DNA of 64,000 nucleotides from Clostridium sardiniense (GTDB lineage: Bacteria > Bacillota > Clostridia > Clostridiales > Clostridiaceae): contig NZ_JAFBDA010000001.1 of assembly GCF_016907995.1 (NCBI RefSeq), forward strand, positions 428,135-492,134, in the 5' to 3' direction. The first letter of the stretch is position 1; every line of letters starts with the position of its first letter. Below the pieces are notes generated by a model. It worked only from the letters and a program-made list of their open reading frames with translations, searched no databases and had not been told where the DNA came from. Positions 8,683 to 17,337 of this stretch are shown piece by piece. The position numbers and the translations under genes are program-made.

Positions 8683-9615
8683 ATGAAGATATTAGAGGTT
8701 AGCAATTTAAAGAAAAAGTATGGTCATAACGAGGTTGTTAAAGGAATTTCATTTTCTGTAAATAAGGGAGAAATTTTAGGGTTCTTAGGGCCAAATGGAG
8801 CAGGAAAGAGTACTACAATAAATATACTTTCTACAGCTCTTAGGGCCTCAGATGGTGAAATGAAATTTATGGGAAGAGATATATTGAAAAATAAAAAAGA
8901 ATATAAAAGCAAGTTAGGAATAGTTCCTCAAAGCTTAGCTATATTTGAAAATTTATCTGCTTTAGAAAATGTAAAATACTTTGGAAGTTTTTATGGATTA
9001 AAAGGAGAGAAGCTAAAAACTCAATCTGAGAAAGCATTAGAGATGGTTGGACTTTTAGATAGAGCTAATGATTTACCTAAGACGTATTCTGGAGGAATGA
9101 AGAGAAGGTTAAATATAGCTTGTGCTTTAGCGCATAATCCTGAGCTACTAATTTTAGATGAGCCTACAGTTGGGATAGATCCACAATCAAGAAATCATAT
9201 TTTAGAATCAATTAAAGAATTAAGAAAGAGTGGAACAACTATAATCTATACTACTCACTATATGGAGGAAGTAGAGGCAATAAGTGATAGGGCTTTAATA
9301 ATTGATAATGGGCAAATTATAGCAGAAGGAACATTAGAAGAATTAAAAGGTCAAATGGAAGAACAGGTTGTTTATAACATTTCTGCAACTGATGTAGAGG
9401 AAATAGATAAGGGCATATTACTATCAGTTAAAGGAGTAGAAAAGGTAGAGTGTAAAGAATGTTTAAGGGTAAGTACCTTAAAGGAGTCTAATAACCTAGA
9501 TAAAATAATTTTAAAGCTTATAGAGAATGATGTAAAAATAAAAAATATAGTTACTGAAGAGCAAAATTTAGAAACTGTCTTCCTGAATCTAACAGGTAGA
9601 ACTTTAAGAGATTAG
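8683..9615 (+). CDS. ABC-2 type exporter, ATP-binding subunit
   Basis: A 310-residue ATPase with Walker A GPNGAGKST (about residues 36-44), Q-loop VPQ, signature SGGMKRR, Walker B LLILDEPTVGIDP and switch His in TTHYMEE. The C-terminal extension of about 80 residues is typical of drug/antibiotic ABC-2 exporters of the DrrA/CcmA type. It works with the two ABC-2 permeases immediately downstream. RBS AAGGGG precedes ATG 8683. Confidence 0.92.
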   Translation: MKILEVSNLKKKYGHNEVVKGISFSVNKGEILGFLGPNGAGKSTTINILSTALRASDGEMKFMGRDILKNKKEYKSKLGIVPQSLAIFENLSALENVKYFGSFYGLKGEKLKTQSEKALEMVGLLDRANDLPKTYSGGMKRRLNIACALAHNPELLILDEPTVGIDPQSRNHILESIKELRKSGTTIIYTTHYMEEVEAISDRALIIDNGQIIAEGTLEELKGQMEEQVVYNISATDVEEIDKGILLSVKGVEKVECKECLRVSTLKESNNLDKIILKLIENDVKIKNIVTEEQNLETVFLNLTGRTLRD

Positions 9616-9624
9616 GAGGACGTT

Positions 9625-10362
9625 ATGAATTTACTTAATATGGTGAAGTTTGAATTTAAATTAATGGTCAAGACTCCAGTTATGATATTGACATACTTTA
9701 TTTATCCAGTGCTATTGACTTCAATAATAGGGTATTTAACCCAAAATAACTTTGGGGGAGAAGTAACGTCATATCAGTATTATTCAATTAGCATGATGAT
9801 ATTCATATTCTCAGGGGCAGGACTTGCGAGTGTATATAACTTTATGGACAAACCTATAAAGGAAGGTAATTTAAGACTAATATTTACTCCAATTAGTAAT
9901 ATAGGTATATATTTATCTCAAATAATTACTGGAACAATATTTAGCGGAGTAGGAGCTGGAGTATCAATGATACTTTTTAAAGTATTATTTAGTATAAATT
10001 ATAATGGAAATGAGTTTATAATCTTTCTATCCTTTGTTGCTTTATCACTTATGTCAAATGCATTAGGTATTCTATTATGCACAATATTAGATGATGTTGG
10101 ACCTATTAATATGATTTTTAATATGTTACAAATCTTTTTATGTGTACTTGGGGGAGCTTTCATTTCTTTAGAATCATTAGGAGAATTCCCAGCAGCTTTA
10201 TCAAAGATATCACCAGTAAAATGGTTAATGGATGGATTACTAAATAGTATTTATGATAATAATAATTTCTTACTTTTTATAACAATAGGTGTAAATATAG
10301 TTTTAGCAATAATATTTATAGGGATTTGCACTAGAACATTTAAAAGTGAAAAATATTTATAG
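9625..10362 (+). CDS. ABC-2 type exporter permease 1
   Basis: A 245-residue integral membrane protein with about six hydrophobic segments and the ABC-2 permease layout (cytoplasmic start FEFKLMVKTPVMILTYFIYPVLL, later CTILDDVGPINMIFNMLQIFL and SLGEFPAALSKISPVKWLMDGLLNSIY). It starts 9 bases after the ATPase stop, with AGGAGG as RBS. Heterodimer formation with the next gene product is inferred from adjacency. Confidence 0.85.
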   Translation: MNLLNMVKFEFKLMVKTPVMILTYFIYPVLLTSIIGYLTQNNFGGEVTSYQYYSISMMIFIFSGAGLASVYNFMDKPIKEGNLRLIFTPISNIGIYLSQIITGTIFSGVGAGVSMILFKVLFSINYNGNEFIIFLSFVALSLMSNALGILLCTILDDVGPINMIFNMLQIFLCVLGGAFISLESLGEFPAALSKISPVKWLMDGLLNSIYDNNNFLLFITIGVNIVLAIIFIGICTRTFKSEKYL

Positions 10363-10377
10363 AAAGGGAGAAATTAA

Positions 10378-11355
10378 ATGAGAAATATATTATTAGTAGT
10401 TAAAAATAATTTGCATAGAATTATTAAAGAAAAGATTATATTATTTATAGTAATTATAATATTACCAATTGTAGTTTATTTTGGGATTTATTTTGGTCAA
10501 ATTGACGATATAAAAGGTAAACTTGCAATAGTTGGAGCTGATGTTAAGCAAGAGACTATGATGAAAGAATCAATGGAAGAGAATTCAAATATAAATCCAG
10601 TATTTTTGGATAAAGAACCAACTACTACGGATCTTATAAAAGGAGTTTATTTAGCTGAAATAGATTTTAGAAGTGGTGATCCAAAAGTAATTAGTTATGG
10701 AAATGAAGAGATTAAACTATCATTAGAAGCTAGTTTAAGAGGTGAAGTTTATGAGGGAAGTGAGGAGAGCCAAACTGTTGAAGGAAAAATAATAGGGTTC
10801 TTAATAATGTTCTTATTCTTTGGTTCTTTAATGGTTATGGATAATTTCCTAACAGATAGAGAAAATGGTATTTATGTAAGGGTACTTCATGGAAAACTTT
10901 CTTATTTTCAGTATATGATAGGACAAATTTTGTATTCAATGTTAGCGCTAACACTACCTACAGTAATATTAACATTACTTGTACTAAATGTATTAAATGT
11001 TGAATTAAGTATTAGCTATGGGTTAATGTCTTTATTAATAGTATTAGTTGGAATATTAAGTAGTAGTTTTGCTATATTAATTTCTACTCTTTGCAAAAAT
11101 AAAGTAGCTGTAACAATGGGTGGTTCTGCAATAGCTATGATTACATGCCTTTTAGGAGGATGTATTGTAAATATTGTAGATAGCAATAATGTAATGGAGT
11201 TTTTAAGAGGTTTGTTACCTCAAAAAAGATTAATTGATTTAGCTAATAATTTTAATAATAATGACTTAGCATTTTTGTTAGTAATAATAGTTTTATTTAT
11301 TGGATTTAGTATATTTCTTGGGAAAAAGCAATATGAAAATGGAGAATTCATTTAG
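10378..11355 (+). CDS. ABC-2 type exporter permease 2
   Basis: A 325-residue protein of the ABC-2 membrane family with a larger extracytoplasmic loop: one N-terminal membrane segment (ILFIVIIILPIVVYFGIYFG), about 110 hydrophilic residues, then five membrane segments. This YhgE/Pip-like topology fits the second half-transporter of the exporter. RBS AAAGGGAG precedes ATG 10378. A terminator follows. Confidence 0.83.
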   Translation: MRNILLVVKNNLHRIIKEKIILFIVIIILPIVVYFGIYFGQIDDIKGKLAIVGADVKQETMMKESMEENSNINPVFLDKEPTTTDLIKGVYLAEIDFRSGDPKVISYGNEEIKLSLEASLRGEVYEGSEESQTVEGKIIGFLIMFLFFGSLMVMDNFLTDRENGIYVRVLHGKLSYFQYMIGQILYSMLALTLPTVILTLLVLNVLNVELSISYGLMSLLIVLVGILSSSFAILISTLCKNKVAVTMGGSAIAMITCLLGGCIVNIVDSNNVMEFLRGLLPQKRLIDLANNFNNNDLAFLLVIIVLFIGFSIFLGKKQYENGEFI

Positions 11356-11370
11356 ATAAAAAGAAAAAAT

Positions 11371-11417
11371 GATTAATTAAGGATTGGTTAAATCTAAATT
11401 CTTAATTAATCTTTTTT
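11371..11417 (+). terminator. Terminator of the TetR/ABC operon
   Basis: GATTAATTAAG (11371-11381) pairs with CTTAATTAATC (11401-11411), followed by six T. Confidence 0.8.
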
Positions 11418-11509
11418 ATTTTCAGAAATGCTAAAGTAAATATTATGAGTATAATATATTGCAAGATTTAATAATATTAACATTTTTTAGAATTAATGTA
11501 TTAAAAAAC

Positions 11510-11538
11510 TTGAAATAAGGTATAATATACTATATAAT
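11510..11538 (+). promoter_or_regulatory. Promoter of the DUF4003/Tim44-like pair
   Basis: TTGAAA (11510-11515) and TATAAT (11533-11538) with exact 17-base spacing; the start codon is 34 bases downstream. Confidence 0.65.
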
Positions 11539-11571
11539 ATATTTAATTAAAACTTTTAAGGGGTGTTTATT

Positions 11572-12567
11572 ATGAATTATGAGAAGGTTCAATTATTAGT
11601 AAATAATAGCATGGAGCTAGATAATGCAGGCGGAATATTTACAGGGAATTCTTTTAGAAAGTGTAATGCTTTATCATTAACATTAAAGGGTAAAAATGCA
11701 GATGCTACTAGAATTAATGATGCTATAAAAATTATTAAGGATAATACATCTATGTTATCAAACTTTAGAGGAAATAATCTGTTAACTACTGCAATTACCA
11801 TATCTCTTGAAAGTGATATGGAAGGTAGCTTTAAAGAACTTATGACTATTAATGAAAGGTTAAAAAATCATTTCTTTACAAATCAGTATTTAATTTTATC
11901 TTCTATCGTAATATTTAATGCAAGATATAGAGTGAATATTGATGAGGCAGTAAGAAATACTAGAATGGTTTATGATTACATGAAAAAGAATCATAGATTT
12001 TTAACAGGTCAAGAAGATATATCAGCTGCAGCTATGATTGCAACGACTTCTGGAAATATGGAATTAACTTTAAATGAAATAGAAGAATGTTATAAAGCTT
12101 TAAGAGATAATGGATTTGGAATAGGCAATAATACACAAAGTTTATCACATATATTACCTCTATTTAGTGGAAGTGTGGATGAAAAAGTTAGTAGGATTGT
12201 TAAAGTAGATGAAGCACTAAGGGATAATAGAGTACCGTTAAGATATTATTCATTACCAATCTTAGGAATAGCAGCGGTTATAGCAGATGATCCTAATACT
12301 TTTGCAAAAGAAGTAAGAGAAGTTAATGAAAGAATAAAATCTGAAAAGGGATTTGGAAGTTTTACATTAGGTTCAACTATTAGAAATATGATAGCTACAG
12401 GCATTGTTGCTTCATATTATGTTGACAAGTTAACTGACACAGATAAACAAAGATTAATAGATACTACTAATAATGTAGCTTTAACAATACAAATAGCTAT
12501 TGAAATAGCAGCAGCAAGTGCAGCTGCAGCAGCAGGAGCAGCTGCTGCTTCATCATCAGGAAGCTAG
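11572..12567 (+). CDS. DUF4003-family protein
   Basis: A 331-residue, mainly alpha-helical soluble protein that I recognise as the DUF4003 family; no enzymatic motif is visible. The last 40 residues are unusual: a hydrophobic helix (VALTIQIAIEIAAA) running into a low-complexity Ala/Ser/Gly tail. ATG 11572 is chosen because AAGGGGTG lies 8 bases upstream; the in-frame GTG at 11563 is part of that RBS. The Gly-rich Tim44-like gene begins 19 bases later, so the two probably act together at the membrane. Function unknown. Confidence 0.8.
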   Translation: MNYEKVQLLVNNSMELDNAGGIFTGNSFRKCNALSLTLKGKNADATRINDAIKIIKDNTSMLSNFRGNNLLTTAITISLESDMEGSFKELMTINERLKNHFFTNQYLILSSIVIFNARYRVNIDEAVRNTRMVYDYMKKNHRFLTGQEDISAAAMIATTSGNMELTLNEIEECYKALRDNGFGIGNNTQSLSHILPLFSGSVDEKVSRIVKVDEALRDNRVPLRYYSLPILGIAAVIADDPNTFAKEVREVNERIKSEKGFGSFTLGSTIRNMIATGIVASYYVDKLTDTDKQRLIDTTNNVALTIQIAIEIAAASAAAAAGAAAASSSGS

Positions 12568-12586
12568 AAGATAGGAGAAATTCTAA

Positions 12587-13381
12587 ATGAAAAAGTATTA
12601 TAAGAAAATTATAAAAATTTTAATATTGGTTATTTTAATTCTTCCAACGACTTCTGCTTTCCCAATAGCTGGGGGAGGATCAGGCGGAGGTGGTGGTGGC
12701 GGCGCTGGAGGAGGATCTGGAGGAAGGTCTGGGGGCTCATCAGGCAGAGGAGGTTCTTCAGGTGCGAGTGTAGAATCACAGATTATATCAGGAGCACTTG
12801 GTATTTTTACCTTTGTAGGAGGTTTTGAAAAAGTAAAACGTAAAATAATTTTAAAGAGAAAAAAAGATGGATTTTTATCAGCTATTAAAGAGTTTAAAAA
12901 ATATGATTTGGGTTGGGAATACAATGATATTTCAAATGATATAACAACAGCCTTTTATCTTGTTCAAGAGGCCTGGACTAAAAGAAATCAAGATATAGCA
13001 AGGGAGTATATGAGTAAAAAACTTTATACACTTCATAAAACAAAAACAGAATGGATGAAAGTAAGGGAAGAAAAAAATATATTAAAAGATATAGAGCTAT
13101 TAGAAGTTATACCTATTGGAGCATTAAATTCTAAAGATAGATTTGAAGATATGATTTGGGTTAATATAAAATGTTCAATGGTAGATTATACAATAAATGA
13201 AAAAACGAATTCAATTATAGATGGGAATAAATCTAAGCATAAAAGGTATGAGCAATTTTGGAGATTTAAAAGAGATGAAAAACACTGGGTATTAGATGAG
13301 ATAAAATGGCCTAATGAAATTGAAGATATAGATAGTTATTTTAATATAGAAGAGGAGAATTCACTAGATTTAATTAAATAA
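12587..13381 (+). CDS. Membrane/secreted protein with Gly-rich tract and Tim44-like domain
   Basis: A 264-residue protein. A signal peptide or anchor (residues 5-25) is followed by a Gly/Ser tract (about 28-60), a short hydrophobic stretch (about 66-78), and a C-terminal Tim44-like domain (about 100-250). The recognisable core is FYLVQEAWTKRNQDIAREYMSKKLY and, near the end, YEQFWRFKRDEKHWVLDEI. Tim44-like domains associate with membranes and small hydrophobic ligands; in bacteria their role is unclear. It follows the DUF4003 gene with RBS AGGAG. The Gly codons make the local DNA GC-rich against its surroundings. Confidence 0.75.
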   Translation: MKKYYKKIIKILILVILILPTTSAFPIAGGGSGGGGGGGAGGGSGGRSGGSSGRGGSSGASVESQIISGALGIFTFVGGFEKVKRKIILKRKKDGFLSAIKEFKKYDLGWEYNDISNDITTAFYLVQEAWTKRNQDIAREYMSKKLYTLHKTKTEWMKVREEKNILKDIELLEVIPIGALNSKDRFEDMIWVNIKCSMVDYTINEKTNSIIDGNKSKHKRYEQFWRFKRDEKHWVLDEIKWPNEIEDIDSYFNIEEENSLDLIK

Positions 13382-13488
13382 TAAATCTAAAGTGATTTTT
13401 TAGACTTAAAAAACTAATAGCTTTGAAGGTTAGAGAGTTTTATTAAGTTATAAGAATATCTTAAAACTTAAAGATGGGATCAATAAAG

Positions 13489-13522
13489 GATAGGTTATAT
13501 GTTAAGATAACCTATCTTTTTT
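13489..13522 (+). terminator. Terminator after the Tim44-like gene
   Basis: GATAGGTTAT (13489-13498) pairs with ATAACCTATC (13507-13516), then a T-run. Confidence 0.85.
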
Positions 13523-13552
13523 ATTAAAATAAAAATTAATTTAAAAAAGTTG

Positions 13553-13598
13553 TTGACAAATTACTAAATAATAATTATTATTAATTACAAGAGATAAG
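13553..13598 (+). promoter_or_regulatory. ahpC promoter overlapping a PerR/Fur-like palindrome
   Basis: TTGACA (13553-13558) and TATTAT (13576-13581) are 17 bases apart. A perfect 16-base palindrome AATAATAATTATTATT (13567-13582) covers the -10, resembling PerR boxes (ATAATnATTAT core). At the predicted transcript start lies ACAAGAGATAAG (13587-13598), one base different from the motif repeated upstream of the reverse rubrerythrins. Confidence 0.65.
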
Positions 13599-13644
13599 TG
13601 ATAGGAAATATCATTTGATAATAAATATCAAGGAGGAATTTAAA

Positions 13645-14208
13645 ATGTCATTAATAAATAAAAAAGTTTCAGAGTTTAAAGTACAAGCATACCACAATGG
13701 AGATTTCAGAGAGGTAACATCAGAATCATTAAAGGGACACTGGTCAGTATTTGTATTCTATCCAGCAGACTTTACATTTGTATGTCCAACAGAACTTGGA
13801 GAATTAGCAGATAACTATGAAAAGTTTAAGGAAATAGGCTGCGAAGTTTACTCAGTATCAGCAGATACTCATTTCGTTCATAAAGCATGGGCTGATGCTT
13901 CAGAAACAATTGGAAAGATTAAGTATCCAATGCTTGCAGATCCAACAGGAAAATTAGCAAGAGATTTTGAAGTTATGATTGAAGAAGAAGGTCTAGCATT
14001 AAGAGGATCATTCGTTATTAATCCAGAAGGAGAAATCAAGGCTTACGAGATACATGATTTAGGTATTGGAAGAAGTGCTGATGAATTATTAAGAAAGGTT
14101 CAAGCAGCTCAATTCGTTGCAGAACACGGAGATCAAGTTTGTCCAGCTAAATGGCAACCAGGTGAAGAAACATTAACACCAAGCTTAGATTTAGTAGGAA
14201 AGCTATAA
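13645..14208 (+). CDS. ahpC: Alkyl hydroperoxide reductase subunit C (peroxiredoxin)
   Basis: A 187-residue typical 2-Cys peroxiredoxin of exact AhpC length. The peroxidatic Cys47 sits in FVCPTELGEL and the resolving Cys in DQVCPAKW near residue 166. It reduces hydrogen peroxide and organic hydroperoxides in the cytosol, recharged by AhpF, here encoded about 200 bases downstream. The start is ATG 13645 behind AAGGAGG; upstream in-frame codons lack an RBS. The promoter overlaps a PerR-like palindrome, so peroxide induction is likely. Confidence 0.95.
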   Translation: MSLINKKVSEFKVQAYHNGDFREVTSESLKGHWSVFVFYPADFTFVCPTELGELADNYEKFKEIGCEVYSVSADTHFVHKAWADASETIGKIKYPMLADPTGKLARDFEVMIEEEGLALRGSFVINPEGEIKAYEIHDLGIGRSADELLRKVQAAQFVAEHGDQVCPAKWQPGEETLTPSLDLVGKL

Positions 14209-14280
14209 TAGAAGATTAATAGTAAATTTAGTTATAAAACTATAATAGATAATTAAAATTAGTTTAAATACTTAGTTGTG

Positions 14281-14325
14281 AAAAGATGAATTGATATGAT
14301 TACTTAAAATATTAATTCATCTTTT
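14281..14325 (+). terminator. Terminator-like hairpin between ahpC and ahpF
   Basis: AAAAGATGAATT (14281-14292) pairs with AATTCATC (14314-14321) plus T-run. It may make ahpF expression partly dependent on read-through, giving more AhpC than AhpF. Confidence 0.65.
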
Positions 14326-14412
14326 TCTTCAAATTAACATTAAGATTCTATGAGTTAAAATTTTAATGATATTTTGAAAGTGATGAAATGTAATGAAATT
14401 TGGGAGGTACGT

Positions 14413-16077
14413 ATGGAAAAAATATATGATTTATTAGTAATAGGTGGAGGGCCAGCAGGACTTTCAACAGGGATATATGCAGGTAGAGCTAAATTAAATA
14501 CGCTAATCATAGAAAAGGAAGAGCTTGGAGGTCAAGTAAATAAAACTTATGAGATATCTAATTATCCAGGGGCTAGAGATAGTAATGGGCCAAAACTTAT
14601 GCAAGAGATGAGAAATCAAGCAGAGGATTTTGGAGTAAACTTTATTTCTGCTGAAGTTACAGAGGTAGACTTAAAAGGTGACCTTAAAGTTTTAAAGACA
14701 GATAAAGGTGAATTAAAAGGTAGAGCTATAGTTGTAGCTACAGGAGCGTCTCCTAGAAAGCTTGGATTTAAGGGTGAAAAAGAATTTACAGGTAGAGGAG
14801 TAGCATATTGTTCAACTTGTGATGGACAGTTCTTTGAAGGTTTAGAGGTATTTGTAGTTGGAGCTGGTTTTGCAGCAGCAGAAGAAGCGATATTCTTAAC
14901 TAAATATGCAACTAAAGTAACAGTAATTGCAAGAGAGCCAGAGTTTACATGTGCTAAATCAATTGCAGATAAGGTGCTTTCACATCCTAAGATAGAAGTT
15001 AAATTTAATACAGAAGTACTTGAAGTTAAAGGTGAGGAAATGGTTAACTATGCTAGATTTATTGATAATGTAACTAGCAAAACCTTTGAGTATAATGCTA
15101 AAAAAGAAGATGGAGCCTTTGGAGTATTTGTATTTGTAGGATATGCACCTCAAAGTGATTTATTTAAGGGGATTTTAGAGCTAGACAGATTTGGATACAT
15201 AATGACTAATGAAAATATGGAAACTAATGTACCTGGTGTTTATGTAGCAGGAGATTTAAGACCAAAGCAATTAAGACAAATAGTTACTGCTGTTTCAGAT
15301 GGAGCGATTGCTGCAACTACAGCTGAAAGATATGTTATTGAACTTAAAGAAAGACTTGGTATAAAAGATGAAGAGTATATAGTTCATAAAAAGGCTGAGA
15401 AGGAAGTAGTAACAAATGAGAATTTAGATAATGTTTCAAGAAAGAGTAAACTTTTAAATGATGCTTTAAGAACTCAATTAAAGGGTATATTAGATAGATT
15501 AGAAAAAGAAGTTACTCTTGTATCTATAGTAGATGAAAGTAATGCTAAGTCTATAGAACTTAGAGATTTAGTATTAGATATATCAGACCTTGGAGAAAAA
15601 GTAAGTGCAGAGATTTATATTAAGGATGAAAATATAGAAATTCAAGATAAAATAAATGCAGACAAGTACCCTGTAGTTGCACTTTTAGATAATGATAAAA
15701 ATTATAGTGGAGTTAAGTTCCATGGAGTACCAGGTGGACATGAACTAAATTCATTTATATTAGCTATATACAATTTAGGTGGACCAGGGCAACAAATTTC
15801 AAGTGATATATTAGAAGAAATTAAAGGTATAGAAAAGAAAACAAACATTAAAGTTTGCGTATCATTATCATGTCATCTATGTCCAGATGTTGTAGTATCA
15901 TCACAAAGAATAGCTATAGAAAATAAGAATGTAGAAGCTGAAATGCTTGATATTTCAGGATTTAAAGATATAAAGGATAAATTTAAAGTAATGAGTGTAC
16001 CAGCTATAATTGTAAATGATGAAAAGATTTATTTTGGTGCAAAGAAGATAGATGAGATAATAAGTCTTATAAAGTAG
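14413..16077 (+). CDS. ahpF: AhpF-type NAD(P)H:peroxiredoxin reductase with permuted domain order
   Basis: A 554-residue flavoprotein. Residues 1-325 form a thioredoxin-reductase-like part: FAD motif GGGPAG (11-16), redox pair C133/C136 in CSTCDG, second dinucleotide site VVGAGFAAAE, and VAGD near the end. From about residue 347 to 554 it aligns with the N-terminal tandem thioredoxin-fold domain of E. coli AhpF: LRTQLKGILDRLEKEV, FHGVPGGHELNSF, and SLSCHLCPD with C487/C490. So the domain that is N-terminal in classical AhpF is here at the C-terminus. It should pass electrons from NAD(P)H through FAD and both disulfides to AhpC. ATG 14413 follows GGGAGG; the upstream in-frame ATG 14374 has none. 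Confidence 0.9.
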   Translation: MEKIYDLLVIGGGPAGLSTGIYAGRAKLNTLIIEKEELGGQVNKTYEISNYPGARDSNGPKLMQEMRNQAEDFGVNFISAEVTEVDLKGDLKVLKTDKGELKGRAIVVATGASPRKLGFKGEKEFTGRGVAYCSTCDGQFFEGLEVFVVGAGFAAAEEAIFLTKYATKVTVIAREPEFTCAKSIADKVLSHPKIEVKFNTEVLEVKGEEMVNYARFIDNVTSKTFEYNAKKEDGAFGVFVFVGYAPQSDLFKGILELDRFGYIMTNENMETNVPGVYVAGDLRPKQLRQIVTAVSDGAIAATTAERYVIELKERLGIKDEEYIVHKKAEKEVVTNENLDNVSRKSKLLNDALRTQLKGILDRLEKEVTLVSIVDESNAKSIELRDLVLDISDLGEKVSAEIYIKDENIEIQDKINADKYPVVALLDNDKNYSGVKFHGVPGGHELNSFILAIYNLGGPGQQISSDILEEIKGIEKKTNIKVCVSLSCHLCPDVVVSSQRIAIENKNVEAEMLDISGFKDIKDKFKVMSVPAIIVNDEKIYFGAKKIDEIISLIK

Positions 16078-16384
16078 GAAAGTTTAAAATTAGTTATAGG
16101 ATTGATACCAAAGTATCAAAATTTAAGAAGGATTTATTAAGTAAATAAGTTATATACTTAATAATACTTTATAAAAGTAAATAATAATTTATTATATATT
16201 TTGAGTAAAAAGGAAGGTGTTATAAAAATAATACCTTCTTTTTTATATTAATTGAAATTTTTAACATTAGATGATAGGCTTATACTATATATTGTTTAAA
16301 TACCTTAAAGATAATTAAGTCAATGTAGATAATATATGGGGATTAGATATACTATTGAGTAAACGGGAATAAAAGGAGTAAGTT
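16078..16384. other. 307-base intergenic region with the ahpF terminator
   Basis: Terminator at 16213-16244: GAAGGTGTTAT (16213-16223) pairs with ATAATACCTTC (16228-16238), followed by a T-run. The rest is AT-rich with no recognisable promoter or gene. Confidence 0.7.
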
Positions 16385-17014
16385 ATGAGAAAATATAAAT
16401 GTATAATATTTGATTTAGATGGAACTATGTTAGATACAGAGGAAATGAATATAATTCCTCTGCAAAATCTAATCAAAGAGGAGTTAGAAAAAGATATAGA
16501 TTATGATGATTTACTAAAATATAGAGCATATGCAGGTAAAAAGACTTTAAAATTATTAGGGTTTAAAGATATAGAAAAATCTTATGATAAGTGGGTAAAG
16601 TATGTAAATGAATATAAAGATGGAGCAAAGCTATATGAGGGGTTCCATGAAGTTATAAAGTCTTTAAATAAGAATGGAGTCTTATGTGGAATATCAAGCT
16701 CAAAGATGAGAGAGCAGTATGAGGTAGATTTCTTTAAGACAGGATTACAAGGATATATGAAAAGTGTTGTTTTGGCAGAAGATACAGATAATCATAAACC
16801 TCATCCAGAACCATTATTAAAAGCTGTAGAGATATTAGATATAGATCCAAAAGATTCATTGTACATAGGTGATACTATTGTAGATTATAAAGCAGCAAAA
16901 TCTGCTGGAATGGATTTTGGACTAGCCGTATGGGGTGCCTATGATACTTCAGAAATAGAGGCAGATTATAATTTAAATGAACCAAAAGATATTTTAAGAG
17001 TATTAGAATTATAA
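16385..17014 (+). CDS. HAD-superfamily phosphatase (beta-phosphoglucomutase-like)
   Basis: A 209-residue HAD hydrolase with motif I DLDGTMLDTEE (nucleophile Asp about residue 10), an alpha-helical cap inserted after it, motif II in GISSSK, a Lys before PHPEP, and motif IV YIGDTIVDYKAAKSAG. This is the arrangement of subfamily IA phosphatases and phosphoglucomutases; small sugar phosphates are typical substrates. It stands alone between terminators. RBS AAGGAG precedes ATG 16385. Substrate not assignable. Confidence 0.87.
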   Translation: MRKYKCIIFDLDGTMLDTEEMNIIPLQNLIKEELEKDIDYDDLLKYRAYAGKKTLKLLGFKDIEKSYDKWVKYVNEYKDGAKLYEGFHEVIKSLNKNGVLCGISSSKMREQYEVDFFKTGLQGYMKSVVLAEDTDNHKPHPEPLLKAVEILDIDPKDSLYIGDTIVDYKAAKSAGMDFGLAVWGAYDTSEIEADYNLNEPKDILRVLEL

Positions 17015-17337
17015 ATAAAAGATATAGTTTTCAGTGTAAATGTATTAATAGAAGAGGTGCTTGTAGAGTTTAGGCATCTCTTTTGTTTACTAAATAATTT
17101 ATTTTCATTATTCAAAATTTCATCATAAAATTGTGATATTATCATAATATTATGATTGAAAAGGAGTTATTTTACTTTAGATTAGTGAATTACATGTGTA
17201 AAAGTTTAAGAAGAGTTGTGCATAACAATGTATTAAAAGTAGATATATATGATAGAGCATGAAATCTATGATTATATTAAGGGATATTATATAAAGTATT
17301 TGTTAAGCAAAATTAATTAAATACGAGGGGGAAAAGG
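17015..17337. other. 323-base intergenic region: terminator and a 16-base palindrome
   Basis: Terminator: AGAGGTGC (17053-17060) pairs with GCATCTCT (17074-17081), then T-run. ATCATAATATTATGAT (17141-17156) is a perfect palindrome about 180 bases before the importer gene and could be an operator. No promoter is clear enough to call. Confidence 0.5.
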
